A DNA stretch of 64,000 nt. Source: Pomphorhynchus laevis (lineage: Eukaryota; Acanthocephala; Palaeacanthocephala; Echinorhynchida; Pomphorhynchidae). Made by a program: the position numbers and the translations under genes. Positions 57,201 through 64,000 of this stretch are shown here, in pieces. Position 1 is the first letter of the stretch; each line of letters begins with the position of its first letter. Location: NCBI GenBank assembly GCA_012934845.2, contig WNNJ02001346.1, positions 62,001 to 126,000 on the forward strand, in the 5' to 3' direction. The notes beneath the pieces were generated by a model. The model had not been told where the DNA came from and ran no database searches. It saw nothing but the letters and a program-made list of their open reading frames with translations.

Positions 57201-60200
57201 ATTATCGTTTGTCGCCTCAAAAATTCAAGGACGTCTTACTGTAAGATACGATGTAACCCCTATAGACTACCAACGACAAGTTTGTGTATGCGGCACCCCA
57301 GTACAAGTCTTACATACGCTATCTTGCAAACGAGGAGGACAGCCAATCGTGCGGCACAACGCAATTCGCGATCTACTTGCCAAGGAATTAGATGGTGTAT
57401 GTCACAGTATAGAAGTTGAACCTGTGTTGACCGATATTCCGCATAATATTGAGTTTGAACAAAACACTACATGTAGTGATCCGGACGTATGCATCGACAT
57501 TGCCTGTATCGGACTCTCAGAGAATCGTTTTGAGCGGACATTTTTGGATGTCGTTGTTTTTAATCATTTGGCTCAATCGTATTCTTAATCCAGCGCTGTG
57601 GCATCTTTTGTTTTCCATGAGTCCCGTAAAAGATCAAAATATGAGGACCGCGTAATCACAGTGGAACGTGGCGTTTTTAAGCCCGTTGTCTTCTCGGCGA
57701 CTGAAGGTGCAGGTTCGGATGCAAATCAATTAATTCGTAGAGTAGCTGCAAGTATAGCATTATCATCAGACCTATCCTACGCGGACTGTACCAGAACGAT
57801 AAGAAGTTGGTTGGCATTCTGTCTGGTGAGGGCTGCATCGCATTGAATCCACGGCTATCAGAGGACGTCATGATCAAAAATAAAGCATTTTTCACTTTTG
57901 ATGACATGTAAAAGAAAATAATTCTTGTTAAAAAATTAATATATTAACTATAATATATAATTATTATTGTCGATAATTATTGAATTATCTGTATATTACA
58001 TAATTTTTATCTGTTTTTGGTGACCTAAATTATTGTAAGAACCCTTCAATGTATCAATGTAAGAACCCTTCGTCAGTTAATAATTTTTTGATTTAAGTGC
58101 AATTGATGTATATATCAATTCAGCAGGTTCATCAATTATATCTATTCAGCAGGTTCAATTATTTCAATGTAAATTGATATCTAAATCGAACCAGAACAAC
58201 ATGTAAAATTTCAAAGTTTTCGGTAAGAACCCTTCGTCAGTTATATATAACACTCTAAATTACTTCCAGCTGCTAATTTAAAAAAGTTTTACTTTTAAAC
58301 TAATAATTAATTTATTACTGAGAAATTGAGTATTTATTACTTAAATCCTATTACCTCTATTGATATAATATCGCTAATTCTCCCCCTATCGAAATGAATC
58401 CAAGCCGTAACGGCATTTGATTTTAGCCATTGTTGCAAATGGTCTAATTTCATTGGCGCTTTGAGCAGAAGTATAATTAGTTGTTCACTTAGTGATCCAG
58501 AATAAGGGCCGAATACCAAATATCCGATTTTGTGAATATCATCTGATATAAGGGCATCAAGTATAGGATGACAAGCACGTTCCGTTTTAATGTTTGTTTG
58601 CCGAATCGACACTGTATCAGAATGCTAAATCAGTAAAAGAAAAACATGTTTATATTAAGTAAATTTCATTTTATTAAAATTAAGTATCACATCGTTTGTT
58701 TTATCGTTTGATTAAGAATTTTAATGAACTTTTATCTACAAGAACCTCTAACACTAATCAGATTGGTTATTGCCAATTTAATCGAAATAAACATGATCGA
58801 TTGCCAAATCGTTTGTTTCAAACGATTTGGCTCATATGACAATTGATTATTAAATATTTTTATAAAAAGAGATTGGGAATGTCATCTTTCTTAAAAAAAA
58901 TATAATCAGGTGGATATGAATATATCCGCCTGATTCAACTGAAGTTAAGTAAGCACATGTGCTAGTTGTGGATAAAAATAATACGCTCTGAAATAGAGTT
59001 TAATAATAAATTGTTGATGGTAAATTTTTTATTATGTTGTTTATTCTGAAAATATATTTGTTCCATGATAAAATCGATTTTTATTAATTCACCGAAAGCC
59101 ATAATTTCTTTTAATGTCGTATTTTTATGATTCATATTTTTATCGTGAGTTTTTACACATTGAATCTTAGCTTTATATAAGTACACATTTAATTAACGTT
59201 TAATTGCTTCCAGTCCACATTTGCTAACCATCATTAGGGTCACGGTATACTCGTATATACTTGTAGTCAAATTGTCAACAAGCTAGCAATAAAAAAGCCT
59301 AATGATACAATGTTGTAATTAATACGGTGTGCAAAATATTGGTTATGATCCTGTTTCTATGAAAATAGAGATCAGGAAAATAGATATCATCTATTTTCTG
59401 TTTGCAGAAATGACGAAAAACATTCGCACACACCATGTATTACAGAAAAGACCACATTATGCATGGCGTTTTCTCAATTTTTATGGTAGCAGAACATTAT
59501 TCGATAACATTTTTCATCTGTATTAATAACGGAGACACAATCAAGATATAGCGTTCTCTATCTATTTAGCTACAACAACAAAAACTGCAACGGTGAAATA
59601 AAAAGATTTTCACCAAGGAAAATAGTTGCCAATAGCCTATTCAAAACGGTATTTCATTCCCAATTAATCAAAGAATCGCGTCAGAAAGAAATTAGTGAAA
59701 ATGTCCGACGAGCAAGAATACCAACTATCACAGGAACAAATTTCCGAGATAAAACAAGTGTTTAATATGTACGATCGGGACAAAAGCGGATCCATCCCGA
59801 CCAATACCCTTGGAGAAGTAATGAAAAATTTGGGACACAATTTAAAATACGAGGAGCTCCAAGAATGTATTGAAGTAGTAGATGAAGATGGAAGCGGTAG
59901 CGTAGATTGGGAAGAGTTTCTAGCTTTGATGGCAAAGAAGACACAAGAAAACGAAGATGAGCAGGAATTGAGGGAAGCGTTTCGTGTATTCGACAAACAC
60001 AATCGTGGGGTCATCGACGTTGCCGATCTTAAGCTTATATTTAAAGCGCTTGATGAAAACATGTCAGCGGAAGAAGTTGACCAGATTATCAGTGAGGTAG
60101 ATGAAGATAACAGTGGCACAGTGGACTTTGAAGAATTCATGAAGCTTATGACCGGATAAATAAAAATAAACAGTAGAAACTGAAACAATTTCAAAATATC

Positions 60201-62265
60201 AATTATGAGTATTAACGTAGACTTTTCGGTATTTGCTCATTTGTGCACAGAATAAAAAATCAAAATAATAAATTCATTTGGTTAGATATTCATTTGATAG
60301 TTTGTAAAGTAAAACAAAATTTAATAGTCGTACTAAAATTGTATTTTTTTATTAAATATAATTAACTATAATAATTTGGAGACAGTATGTTAAAGCTAAT
60401 AAAATTATTTAAATTAAATTAAAAAAATATATAAAAATAAATATGCGTAAAAAGTATTGAGATATTTATATTGATATATAATACTTATAAAATAATCTTA
60501 AAATAATACTTACCAATAACTTTATTTTTTATTTTTAACTTATTTTTCACAGATAAATATTAGAATTATCTAAAAACAAAAACTAATATCAATTAATACA
60601 ATTTAAATTCAATTTTTATAATTAATTTGTATTATAACTTGTGTGCTTTGTACACAAGTTAGCGATTTTTATTGCAAATGAACTGTCATCTGTAGACCGG
60701 GGACTTTATAAATCAGTCTTATGAATTTCATTGAAATTTGTATGTTTCAATGTATTCTTATTGTATTTTTCAATAAAAAAATGATGAGTTTTTAAATAAA
60801 CTTATCATTTTAGGAGAATTATATAATACAGTATAATCACTTTCTATTAAATTGTAGGATTAAGATATTAATATAAAAGAACATTTTGAAGAACCGAATT
60901 TTTGAACATTAACTGCAACATATTGCGAAAAACAAAAGTTGTTTGATATGGACAATCAATTATTTCAAGCTCATGAAAATTAAATTAAAAATTCATTAGC
61001 GATAGATTGAATATAAAAAATACTGATGAAGGACAACTCGTCCCAAGACGAGTTGTCCCAAACTCGTCTTTCGTTTATTTTGGGACAACTCGTTTCAGAT
61101 TTTTTTAACTAATTTCTATAGCGAAACATAATTACACCCAGAATATATAAATTATTCAATAACCATCAAGTTATTCAGTTTTTTTTATCATGTGTGCTTC
61201 TCAGTAAGTTTTAGATGAATGTCAATGCTGAACTCCAAAAATTTGTTACAAAGGGGATCTTTGTAACAAAGATCTCTGAGTCAGTTTAAAATACATATAT
61301 TGTTTTTATTGGGAAAGGGTGTCAATAAAAATGGCCAAGTTAGGATACCTTCTAATAAAAGAGATATTTAGGTATTCCTTGCCAACTTTCGAGAAATTTA
61401 GTCGTAAAATTTTAAATTGTGTTAGATTTTGTATAAAATACAAAACTATTAATATTCAGAATTTATTGATATCTCTGTTTAATTTAAGCTTCTTTATGCC
61501 TTTTAGGCCGTGTTTCCACCTTAGCTACTATTAGATTGTTAGAATAGTATTAGAGTAGTTAATTAATGTATAGTTACGTCTATTCGTTAGTAAATTATGT
61601 ACGCGTTCTCCTAAAATAACGAAAAACTAGTTTGGGACAGCTCGTCCTGGGACGAGTAAAATACCGAAAATTTTAGCATATAATAATGGTAGAAGTCACT
61701 ACAAACTTTAAATTTTTAAGCTTAAATTGTAACATATAAAATTGTCGGTAGATTTCTTTAAATTCAAAACCAGAATGATTTAAGAATACCATTTTCGACG
61801 ATGAAAACATATCAGTTATGTTTTATATCAGTTTGCCTTTTGATATCAGAAGGCAAAAGCCAAATTCAATAATTCCCTAAAGAAATGGGGATTATTCCTA
61901 ATGGAGTTCAATTTCTTATTCATGTTTTTAGTATTTATTTTTAATTTGTTAAACATTTTAATCATAATTGAATCGCTAGAAGTAGCCAACGATTTGTGTT
62001 AACAAAATAATTGCTATTCGACAACCTGATTAATGTTAAATTGGTTTCCAGAATAGATACTAACCTGAAAAAATATAAAATCTACTCGATTCTTTTGATT
62101 GCGAGTGTTAAAGCCTTCAGCAAATTTAGCGAATGTCGCATCATTTCGAAATTCAAACAAGTCGGCTAATAACTTCAAAGGTTCATCCTGGATTTTATCA
62201 ATAGCAGTAGCAATAATACAAAACAAGCGTCGTGAAACACTAATTGCCGTATGGACCAATTCCAT
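45084..62265 (-). CDS. DSTYK: Dual serine/threonine and tyrosine protein kinase (DSTYK), 13-exon model
   Basis: Exons (minus strand): 62265-62065, 58624-58355, 55477-55389, 54427-54071, 53217-53099, 53053-52968, 52045-51966, 49877-49669, 49610-49454, 45883-45722, 45670-45580, 45534-45285, 45235-45084. All have GT/AG sites and matching phases, and total 2223 nt, 740 codons plus stop. The N-terminal half resembles the helical region of vertebrate DSTYK ([20 protein letters not shown]). The kinase has [12 protein letters not shown]502, [11 protein letters not shown] (D600), TDMGFCKP (D618, DMG for DFG as DLG in the human protein) and [11 protein letters not shown]. The human protein is 929 residues; about 200 residues after exon 2 and about 35 after exon 6 have no counterpart here. 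It acts as a cytoplasmic kinase in animals. The kinase half is very secure, exon 1 less so. Confidence 0.9.
45285..45534 (-). CDS. DSTYK: DSTYK exon 12
   Basis: [40 protein letters not shown] and [12 protein letters not shown]. It carries the magnesium-binding Asp, activation segment and APE motif. The intron after it is only 49 bp. Confidence 0.96.
45580..45670 (-). CDS. DSTYK: DSTYK exon 11
   Basis: [20 protein letters not shown] then [10 protein letters not shown], the catalytic loop. Donor CTG|GTAATT, acceptor AAACCAG. The intron to exon 12 is 45 bp. Confidence 0.95.
45722..45883 (-). CDS. DSTYK: DSTYK exon 10
   Basis: [14 protein letters not shown] and [17 protein letters not shown], the hinge region (human: LLIMERLHRDLY). 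Donor AAAG|GTAAG, acceptor TTATTCTAG. Confidence 0.94.
46030..46127. repeat. Direct repeat flanking the GIY-YIG fragment, first copy
   Basis: TTAATGCGTGATAATAAACC and onward to AATTAAATGTTTTGCTG, matching 46630-46725 (TTAATGTGTAATAATAAACC). The pair brackets a PLE endonuclease remnant, as terminal repeats would. Confidence 0.65.
46320..46620 (+). pseudogene. GIY-YIG endonuclease remnant of a Penelope-like element, in DSTYK intron 9
   Basis: The plus strand from 46420 reads [20 protein letters not shown] then [18 protein letters not shown]. This is the GIY-YIG fold start with the PLE-type Cys pair (CGGC), where the usual YIGQTG has become YIEQIG, and the R-YQHK helix. The domain nicks DNA during PLE insertion. 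Only the endonuclease end is left; no RT is adjacent. It is a different, older PLE than copies A-E, which show no such domain. Confidence 0.78.
46630..46725. repeat. Direct repeat flanking the GIY-YIG fragment, second copy
   Basis: Partner of 46030-46127, about 600 bp away, roughly 80-85 percent alike by eye. Confidence 0.65.
47372..47405. repeat. Perfect 15-bp hairpin in DSTYK intron 9
   Basis: TAGACAATTACGGTT, loop AGTA, then the exact complement. A 10-bp hairpin (AACGCACTGA) lies at 47105-47132. Confidence 0.82.
47510..47605. repeat. Intronic direct repeat, first copy
   Basis: TGAATGTTTTGATATTCGAA and onward to TTTTTAATTATATAAATATT, repeated at 47883-47980, 373 bp on. No gene. The rest of intron 9 to 49453 is AT-rich and shows nothing else recognisable. 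Confidence 0.85.
47883..47980. repeat. Intronic direct repeat, second copy
   Basis: Partner of 47510-47605, over 90 percent alike by eye. Confidence 0.85.
49454..49610 (-). CDS. DSTYK: DSTYK exon 9 (kinase N-lobe)
   Basis: [19 protein letters not shown] holds the glycine loop, then [19 protein letters not shown] with catalytic Lys502 (human: ELGRGQYGVVYLC and ALKSVVPPDEKHWNDLA). The exon ends phase 2 at CAT|GTATGC. Confidence 0.95.
49669..49877 (-). CDS. DSTYK: DSTYK exon 8
   Basis: [20 protein letters not shown] to HSLSGIAKY, the helical segment just before the kinase (human: [20 protein letters not shown] to SRSLQDVLL). The intron to exon 9 is 58 bp. Confidence 0.92.
49878..51965. other. 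DSTYK intron 7, no gene seen
   Basis: AT-rich. It contains a 12-bp perfect hairpin (50480-50510, GCTTTTCAGCTT) and two short direct repeats near 50810-50960 (AAATTATACTTGTTTAG). No open frame with a recognisable motif. Confidence 0.6.
51966..52045 (-). CDS. DSTYK: DSTYK exon 7
   Basis: [20 protein letters not shown] then NSLSEKK (human: VSPPAITLEWKRKVAQEAIE then SLSASK). Acceptor TATTTAG, donor AAA|GTAAGT. Confidence 0.88.
52968..53053 (-). CDS. DSTYK: DSTYK exon 6
   Basis: [20 protein letters not shown] (human: TLERCLQSLEKSQDVSVHI). Acceptor AATTATAG, donor CCAG|GTACAA. Confidence 0.92.
53099..53217 (-). CDS. DSTYK: DSTYK exon 5
   Basis: [20 protein letters not shown] then [20 protein letters not shown] (human: [25 protein letters not shown]). 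The intron to exon 6 is 45 bp. Confidence 0.9.
54071..54427 (-). CDS. DSTYK: DSTYK exon 4
   Basis: [20 protein letters not shown] through [20 protein letters not shown] then [20 protein letters not shown]. It aligns with human LSTFSHQVLQTRLVDAAKAL, then NELYESLMNIANRKQEEM. The phase fits an acceptor at TTTAG just before AAATTGC; a nearer CACAG would break the frame with exon 3. Confidence 0.93.
55389..55477 (-). CDS. DSTYK: DSTYK exon 3
   Basis: [20 protein letters not shown] then [10 protein letters not shown]. Weakly like the human segment before LSTF (VEQSEKLRH). Donor ACG|GTTCGT, acceptor AATTTAG. Frame and position support it. Confidence 0.75.
55912..56094. repeat. Foldback repeat in DSTYK intron 2
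   Basis: Arms of about 50 bp: GTCCAGGATTTCTCACGAAA (from 55915) and its complement TTTCGTACTAAATCCTGGAC (to 56091), with ATGGTGTTG/CAACACCAT inside. The centre carries CTAGAAGTGACATGGTGACT, which recurs at 56354 and 56496 with small changes. Confidence 0.75.
56241..56550. repeat. Two-unit direct repeat, period 133 bp
   Basis: GACAATTAAGYAAAGTGTCG starts at 56241 and 56374. Each unit ends in CTAGAAGKGACATRGTGACT. The first unit contains CTGATGAG and GAAAC but not in a foldable hammerhead arrangement. Non-coding, origin unknown. Confidence 0.7.
56796..57846 (+). pseudogene. Old retroelement fossil (RT C-terminal region) in DSTYK intron 2
   Basis: Plus-strand pieces resemble the C-terminal part of a retroelement polyprotein common in marine invertebrates. 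[11 protein letters not shown] (56900s) matches the LGGLG-DP block after the RT, and [11 protein letters not shown], then [12 protein letters not shown], then [13 protein letters not shown] and [12 protein letters not shown], match the downstream domain. It is clearly broken, with several breaks, and only the 3' half remains. I cannot decide its clade. It opposes DSTYK and is not part of that gene. Confidence 0.65.
58355..58624 (-). CDS. DSTYK: DSTYK exon 2
   Basis: It begins [20 protein letters not shown] and contains [20 protein letters not shown] and [15 protein letters not shown], like the human IVDCLPCILILGQDCNVKCQ and LLNLLLGVQVLP (a P-loop-like segment without a clear GKS). Two donors are possible: GAG|GTAATA at 58355 keeps phase 0 and joins exon 3 in frame; one at 58341 would not. 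Confidence 0.78.
58803..58831. repeat. Perfect 13-bp hairpin
   Basis: GCCAAATCGTTTG, loop TTT, exact complement. A near-perfect 14-bp hairpin (AATCAGGTGGATAT) follows at 58906-58937. Both lie in DSTYK intron 1. Confidence 0.8.
59701..60159 (+). CDS. Troponin C-like EF-hand calcium sensor, single exon
   Basis: 152 codons from ATG at 59701 to TAA at 60157-60159. Four EF hands: loop I residues 25-36 ([12 protein letters not shown], last position Thr, so non-binding), loop II 61-72 ([12 protein letters not shown], complete), loop III 98-109 ([12 protein letters not shown], degenerate), loop IV 134-145 ([12 protein letters not shown], complete). SGSIPT in loop I and working sites only at II and IV are the arthropod troponin C pattern; the end FMKLMTG also fits. 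Troponin C triggers muscle contraction on thin filaments. Length is the family norm. A calmodulin-like paralogue is possible. Calcium-binding acidic residues are intact in II and IV. AATAAA signals lie at 60159 and 60251. It has no intron and lies on the strand opposite DSTYK, inside its first visible intron. Confidence 0.9.
   Translation: MSDEQEYQLSQEQISEIKQVFNMYDRDKSGSIPTNTLGEVMKNLGHNLKYEELQECIEVVDEDGSGSVDWEEFLALMAKKTQENEDEQELREAFRVFDKHNRGVIDVADLKLIFKALDENMSAEEVDQIISEVDEDNSGTVDFEEFMKLMTG
60159..60256 (+). terminator. Likely polyadenylation signals of the troponin C-like gene
   Basis: AATAAA at 60159-60164, overlapping the stop, and at 60251-60256. The second gives a 3' UTR of about 110 nt and is the more likely one. 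Confidence 0.5.
60260..62060. other. AT-rich rest of DSTYK intron 1, no gene seen
   Basis: It contains perfect hairpins at 60635-60661 (TAACTTGTGT stem) and 61031-61058 (GGACAACTCGTC stem). The GGACAACTCGT motif recurs at 61083-61091 and, weakly, around 61637-61658. A 71-codon frame at 61319 shows no known motif. Confidence 0.5.
62065..62265 (-). CDS. DSTYK: Probable DSTYK exon 1 (first visible)
   Basis: [20 protein letters not shown] through [20 protein letters not shown] to RVDFIFFQ, ending at CAG|GTTAGT in phase 0, which joins exon 2 in phase 0. ATG at 62265 follows an in-frame stop 18 bases upstream, but ATTCAG|AGCATG could also be an acceptor, so a further upstream exon may exist. Sequence likeness to the human N terminus is weak; it could belong to another gene. 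Confidence 0.55.
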
Positions 62266-62489
62266 GCTCTGAATATGTGCTTAATTTATCAAAATTGTTA
62301 AAAATAATAACAAGTAAAATAAGATAATTAAAAATAATAACAAGTAAAATAAGATAAGGAATTTCTTAAATAAAATTTTTTTAAGTAAAATGAACAAGTA
62401 CAGTGTGAGAAATTTTATTTACAAAAGTACGTTATTTAACGTACTTTAGAAAAATAGTTAAAAATCTAGTCCTTATCCGGATAAGTTTT

Positions 62490-62550
62490 ATTTGAATAAG
62501 GGCTAAAGGTCATCAGGAGGAACCGCTATGTTGTAAGATTTTTATTTAAA
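62490..62550 (-). repeat. Partial PLE terminal structure
   Basis: AAAGGTCATCAGGAGGAACC and GCTATGTTGTAAG match one arm of the terminal structure, minus orientation. The rest is lost. 62550-63390 is AT-rich PLE-like debris without a gene. Confidence 0.5.
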
Positions 62551-63394
62551 AATCCAAAACGCAAATTTACAAGTCGAGGTTTGAAATCCAGACACGTTCA
62601 ACAATAATGCTAACTGATAGATTTATAATATTTTTAATGTTATATATTCAAACATTATAGAGATAGAGTAGTTTCAGTTAATTAAACTCTCAGAACAGTC
62701 AAATAAAGTCTTATTAGATTTATAAATAAATAACATATGGTTAAAAGATAAACTGAAGCATATGAGAAAGAATTTAACACACCATTCTTGAATATTTAAA
62801 AAATCTAAAAAAATATTGTATTTATGAAAACTAACAAGTATGAAATTTATGAAATTTTTTTATTTTAATTAATAAATCAGATCAGATAACTGATAAAAAT
62901 AAACATAAATAATTATAATTATAAGATTTTATATAATTTATATTTTTATAACGATAAAATTTAAAATAAAAATTTAAAATAAAAATCAATTTTTATGAAT
63001 TTAATAAATAATATAGGATGTAACCAGATGAGAATAAGATGTCTAATCATAATGATAATAATGTCTAATAATAATGTCGTAAATCCATAATGCATAAATC
63101 CATATACGACGCTTGAAACTGCGAAAATTGAATGGACGGAGATGGTACCGATCTCATCAGATGAATTAATCGGAAAAAAATGTTAAAAATACTGATATAC
63201 TTTTGTTTTACAACAATATACTATATGGTTGTATAAAAACTTGTCAATAGAACAAATCAGACCAGATAACTAAGTCTATGTATTATATATCTAAATTTAA
63301 ATATAAATAATTATAAATAATAAATAATTAAGATTTTATGCAATTTATATTTATATCAAGTTAAAAATTGAAATTTAAAATAAACGTCATTTTT

Positions 63395-63560
63395 ATGAAT
63401 TGACTAATAAATAACAGACGTTGTATCAGAATAAGAATTAGAGATCATCAGGAGGAACTGCTATGCTATCAGTTTTTGGCCCCTAACTCCTCTACCCAAC
63501 ATAGCAGTGGGGCTGAATACATACTAATGATGTATTTCCTCTGATTAAATTTCCAATAAA
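63395..63560 (-). other. PLE terminal structure, copy 3
   Basis: The reverse complement matches copy 1 closely: CAGCCCC/GGGGCC core of P1, CTGCTATG/CATAGCAG of P2 (perfect) and hairpin AAATACAT/ATGTATTC. The outer left arm is kept (AATAAATAACAGACGTTGTA). The element body is not present beside it; the sequence to 64000 is AT-rich and shows no gene. Confidence 0.65.
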
Positions 63561-64000
63561 TCATATTAGCTAAACGAGTCTATGTATGTATAATATATAA
63601 AGATACGAGTCTATGTATTATATATAAATTAAAAATAAAGATAAATAAAGATAAATAATTATTAAATAATTTACATATCATTCTTGAAAATTTAAAAAAT
63701 CTAAAGAAAATTAATGTATTTATTTTAATTAAAAAAATAAATTATTAAATAAATTTAATTGTGTGATTCAATTATGTGATTTCTTTACGCATCAAAGTGA
63801 CTAATAAAATGGTTTATAATATATTACAAAGACTAGCTGATTTTAGATCACTTGTTCTGTACTCAGATGAATAATGTATCAAATGTTCTGCTAAATAAAA
63901 ATTTGCTTTGCTTTAATAAACATCCTTTTTAAAATCTCAAATTTAATCTTAAATAACGTGAAATTATCGAAAAGTTTAATTGAAATTAATGAAATTATGT

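Noticed and set aside
59329-59526. 65-residue frame upstream of the troponin C-like gene
   Set aside because: No motif and no evident splice link to the troponin C-like start; probably chance.

Overview
The window looks like an AT-rich invertebrate nuclear genome, most likely an arthropod. There are no bacterial-style gene blocks. The two convincing host genes are animal genes: DSTYK, split into 13 short exons, and a troponin C-like gene whose EF-hand pattern (sites II and IV intact, I and III decayed) is the arthropod one. Most of the rest is transposon. I cannot name the species.

Layout. Positions 1-7.4 kb hold two minus-strand copies of one I/Jockey-type LINE. The younger one (3501-7366) sits inside the 5' end of the older one, with an 11-bp target duplication. 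A foldback repeat and a second LINE remnant follow (7.5-8.5 kb). From 8.7 to 24 kb is a cluster of Penelope-like element (PLE) copies: A, B, an inverted copy D, and fragments. Between A and B lies a head-to-head pair of pieces of the same LINE family. A complete Merlin DNA transposon (21846-23072) with an intact transposase and exact 8-bp target duplication sits in the PLE debris.

From 24 to 36 kb there is AT-rich intergenic DNA with a 71-bp tandem repeat, foldbacks, a short LINE 3' fragment and, at 30.2-31.1 kb, three copies of a 79-nt type III hammerhead ribozyme in a structure whose two direct copies are exactly 245 nt apart. Two of the three keep every core base. This is the most unusual thing I found: it looks like a tandem, retrozyme-like circular-RNA repeat. 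From 36.2 to 44.0 kb a CR1-like LINE is split by a 3.87-kb copy of the first LINE family, with a 10-bp target duplication.

From 45.1 to 62.3 kb the minus strand carries DSTYK. Thirteen exons can be chained with GT/AG sites and matching phases into 740 codons, with kinase motifs K502, HRD at 598-600 and DMG at 618-620. Its introns hold a PLE GIY-YIG endonuclease fragment, an old retroelement fossil and, on the opposite strand in the first intron seen here, the single-exon troponin C-like gene. The last 2 kb again contain PLE terminal sequence.

The genes do not form a pathway. The story is of a host kinase gene with a nested muscle-type calcium sensor beside a repeat-rich region where LINEs, PLEs, a Merlin element and ribozyme repeats have inserted into one another. 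Exon limits of DSTYK are inferred by eye from splice sites and similarity to the remembered human protein; no alignment or search was run.
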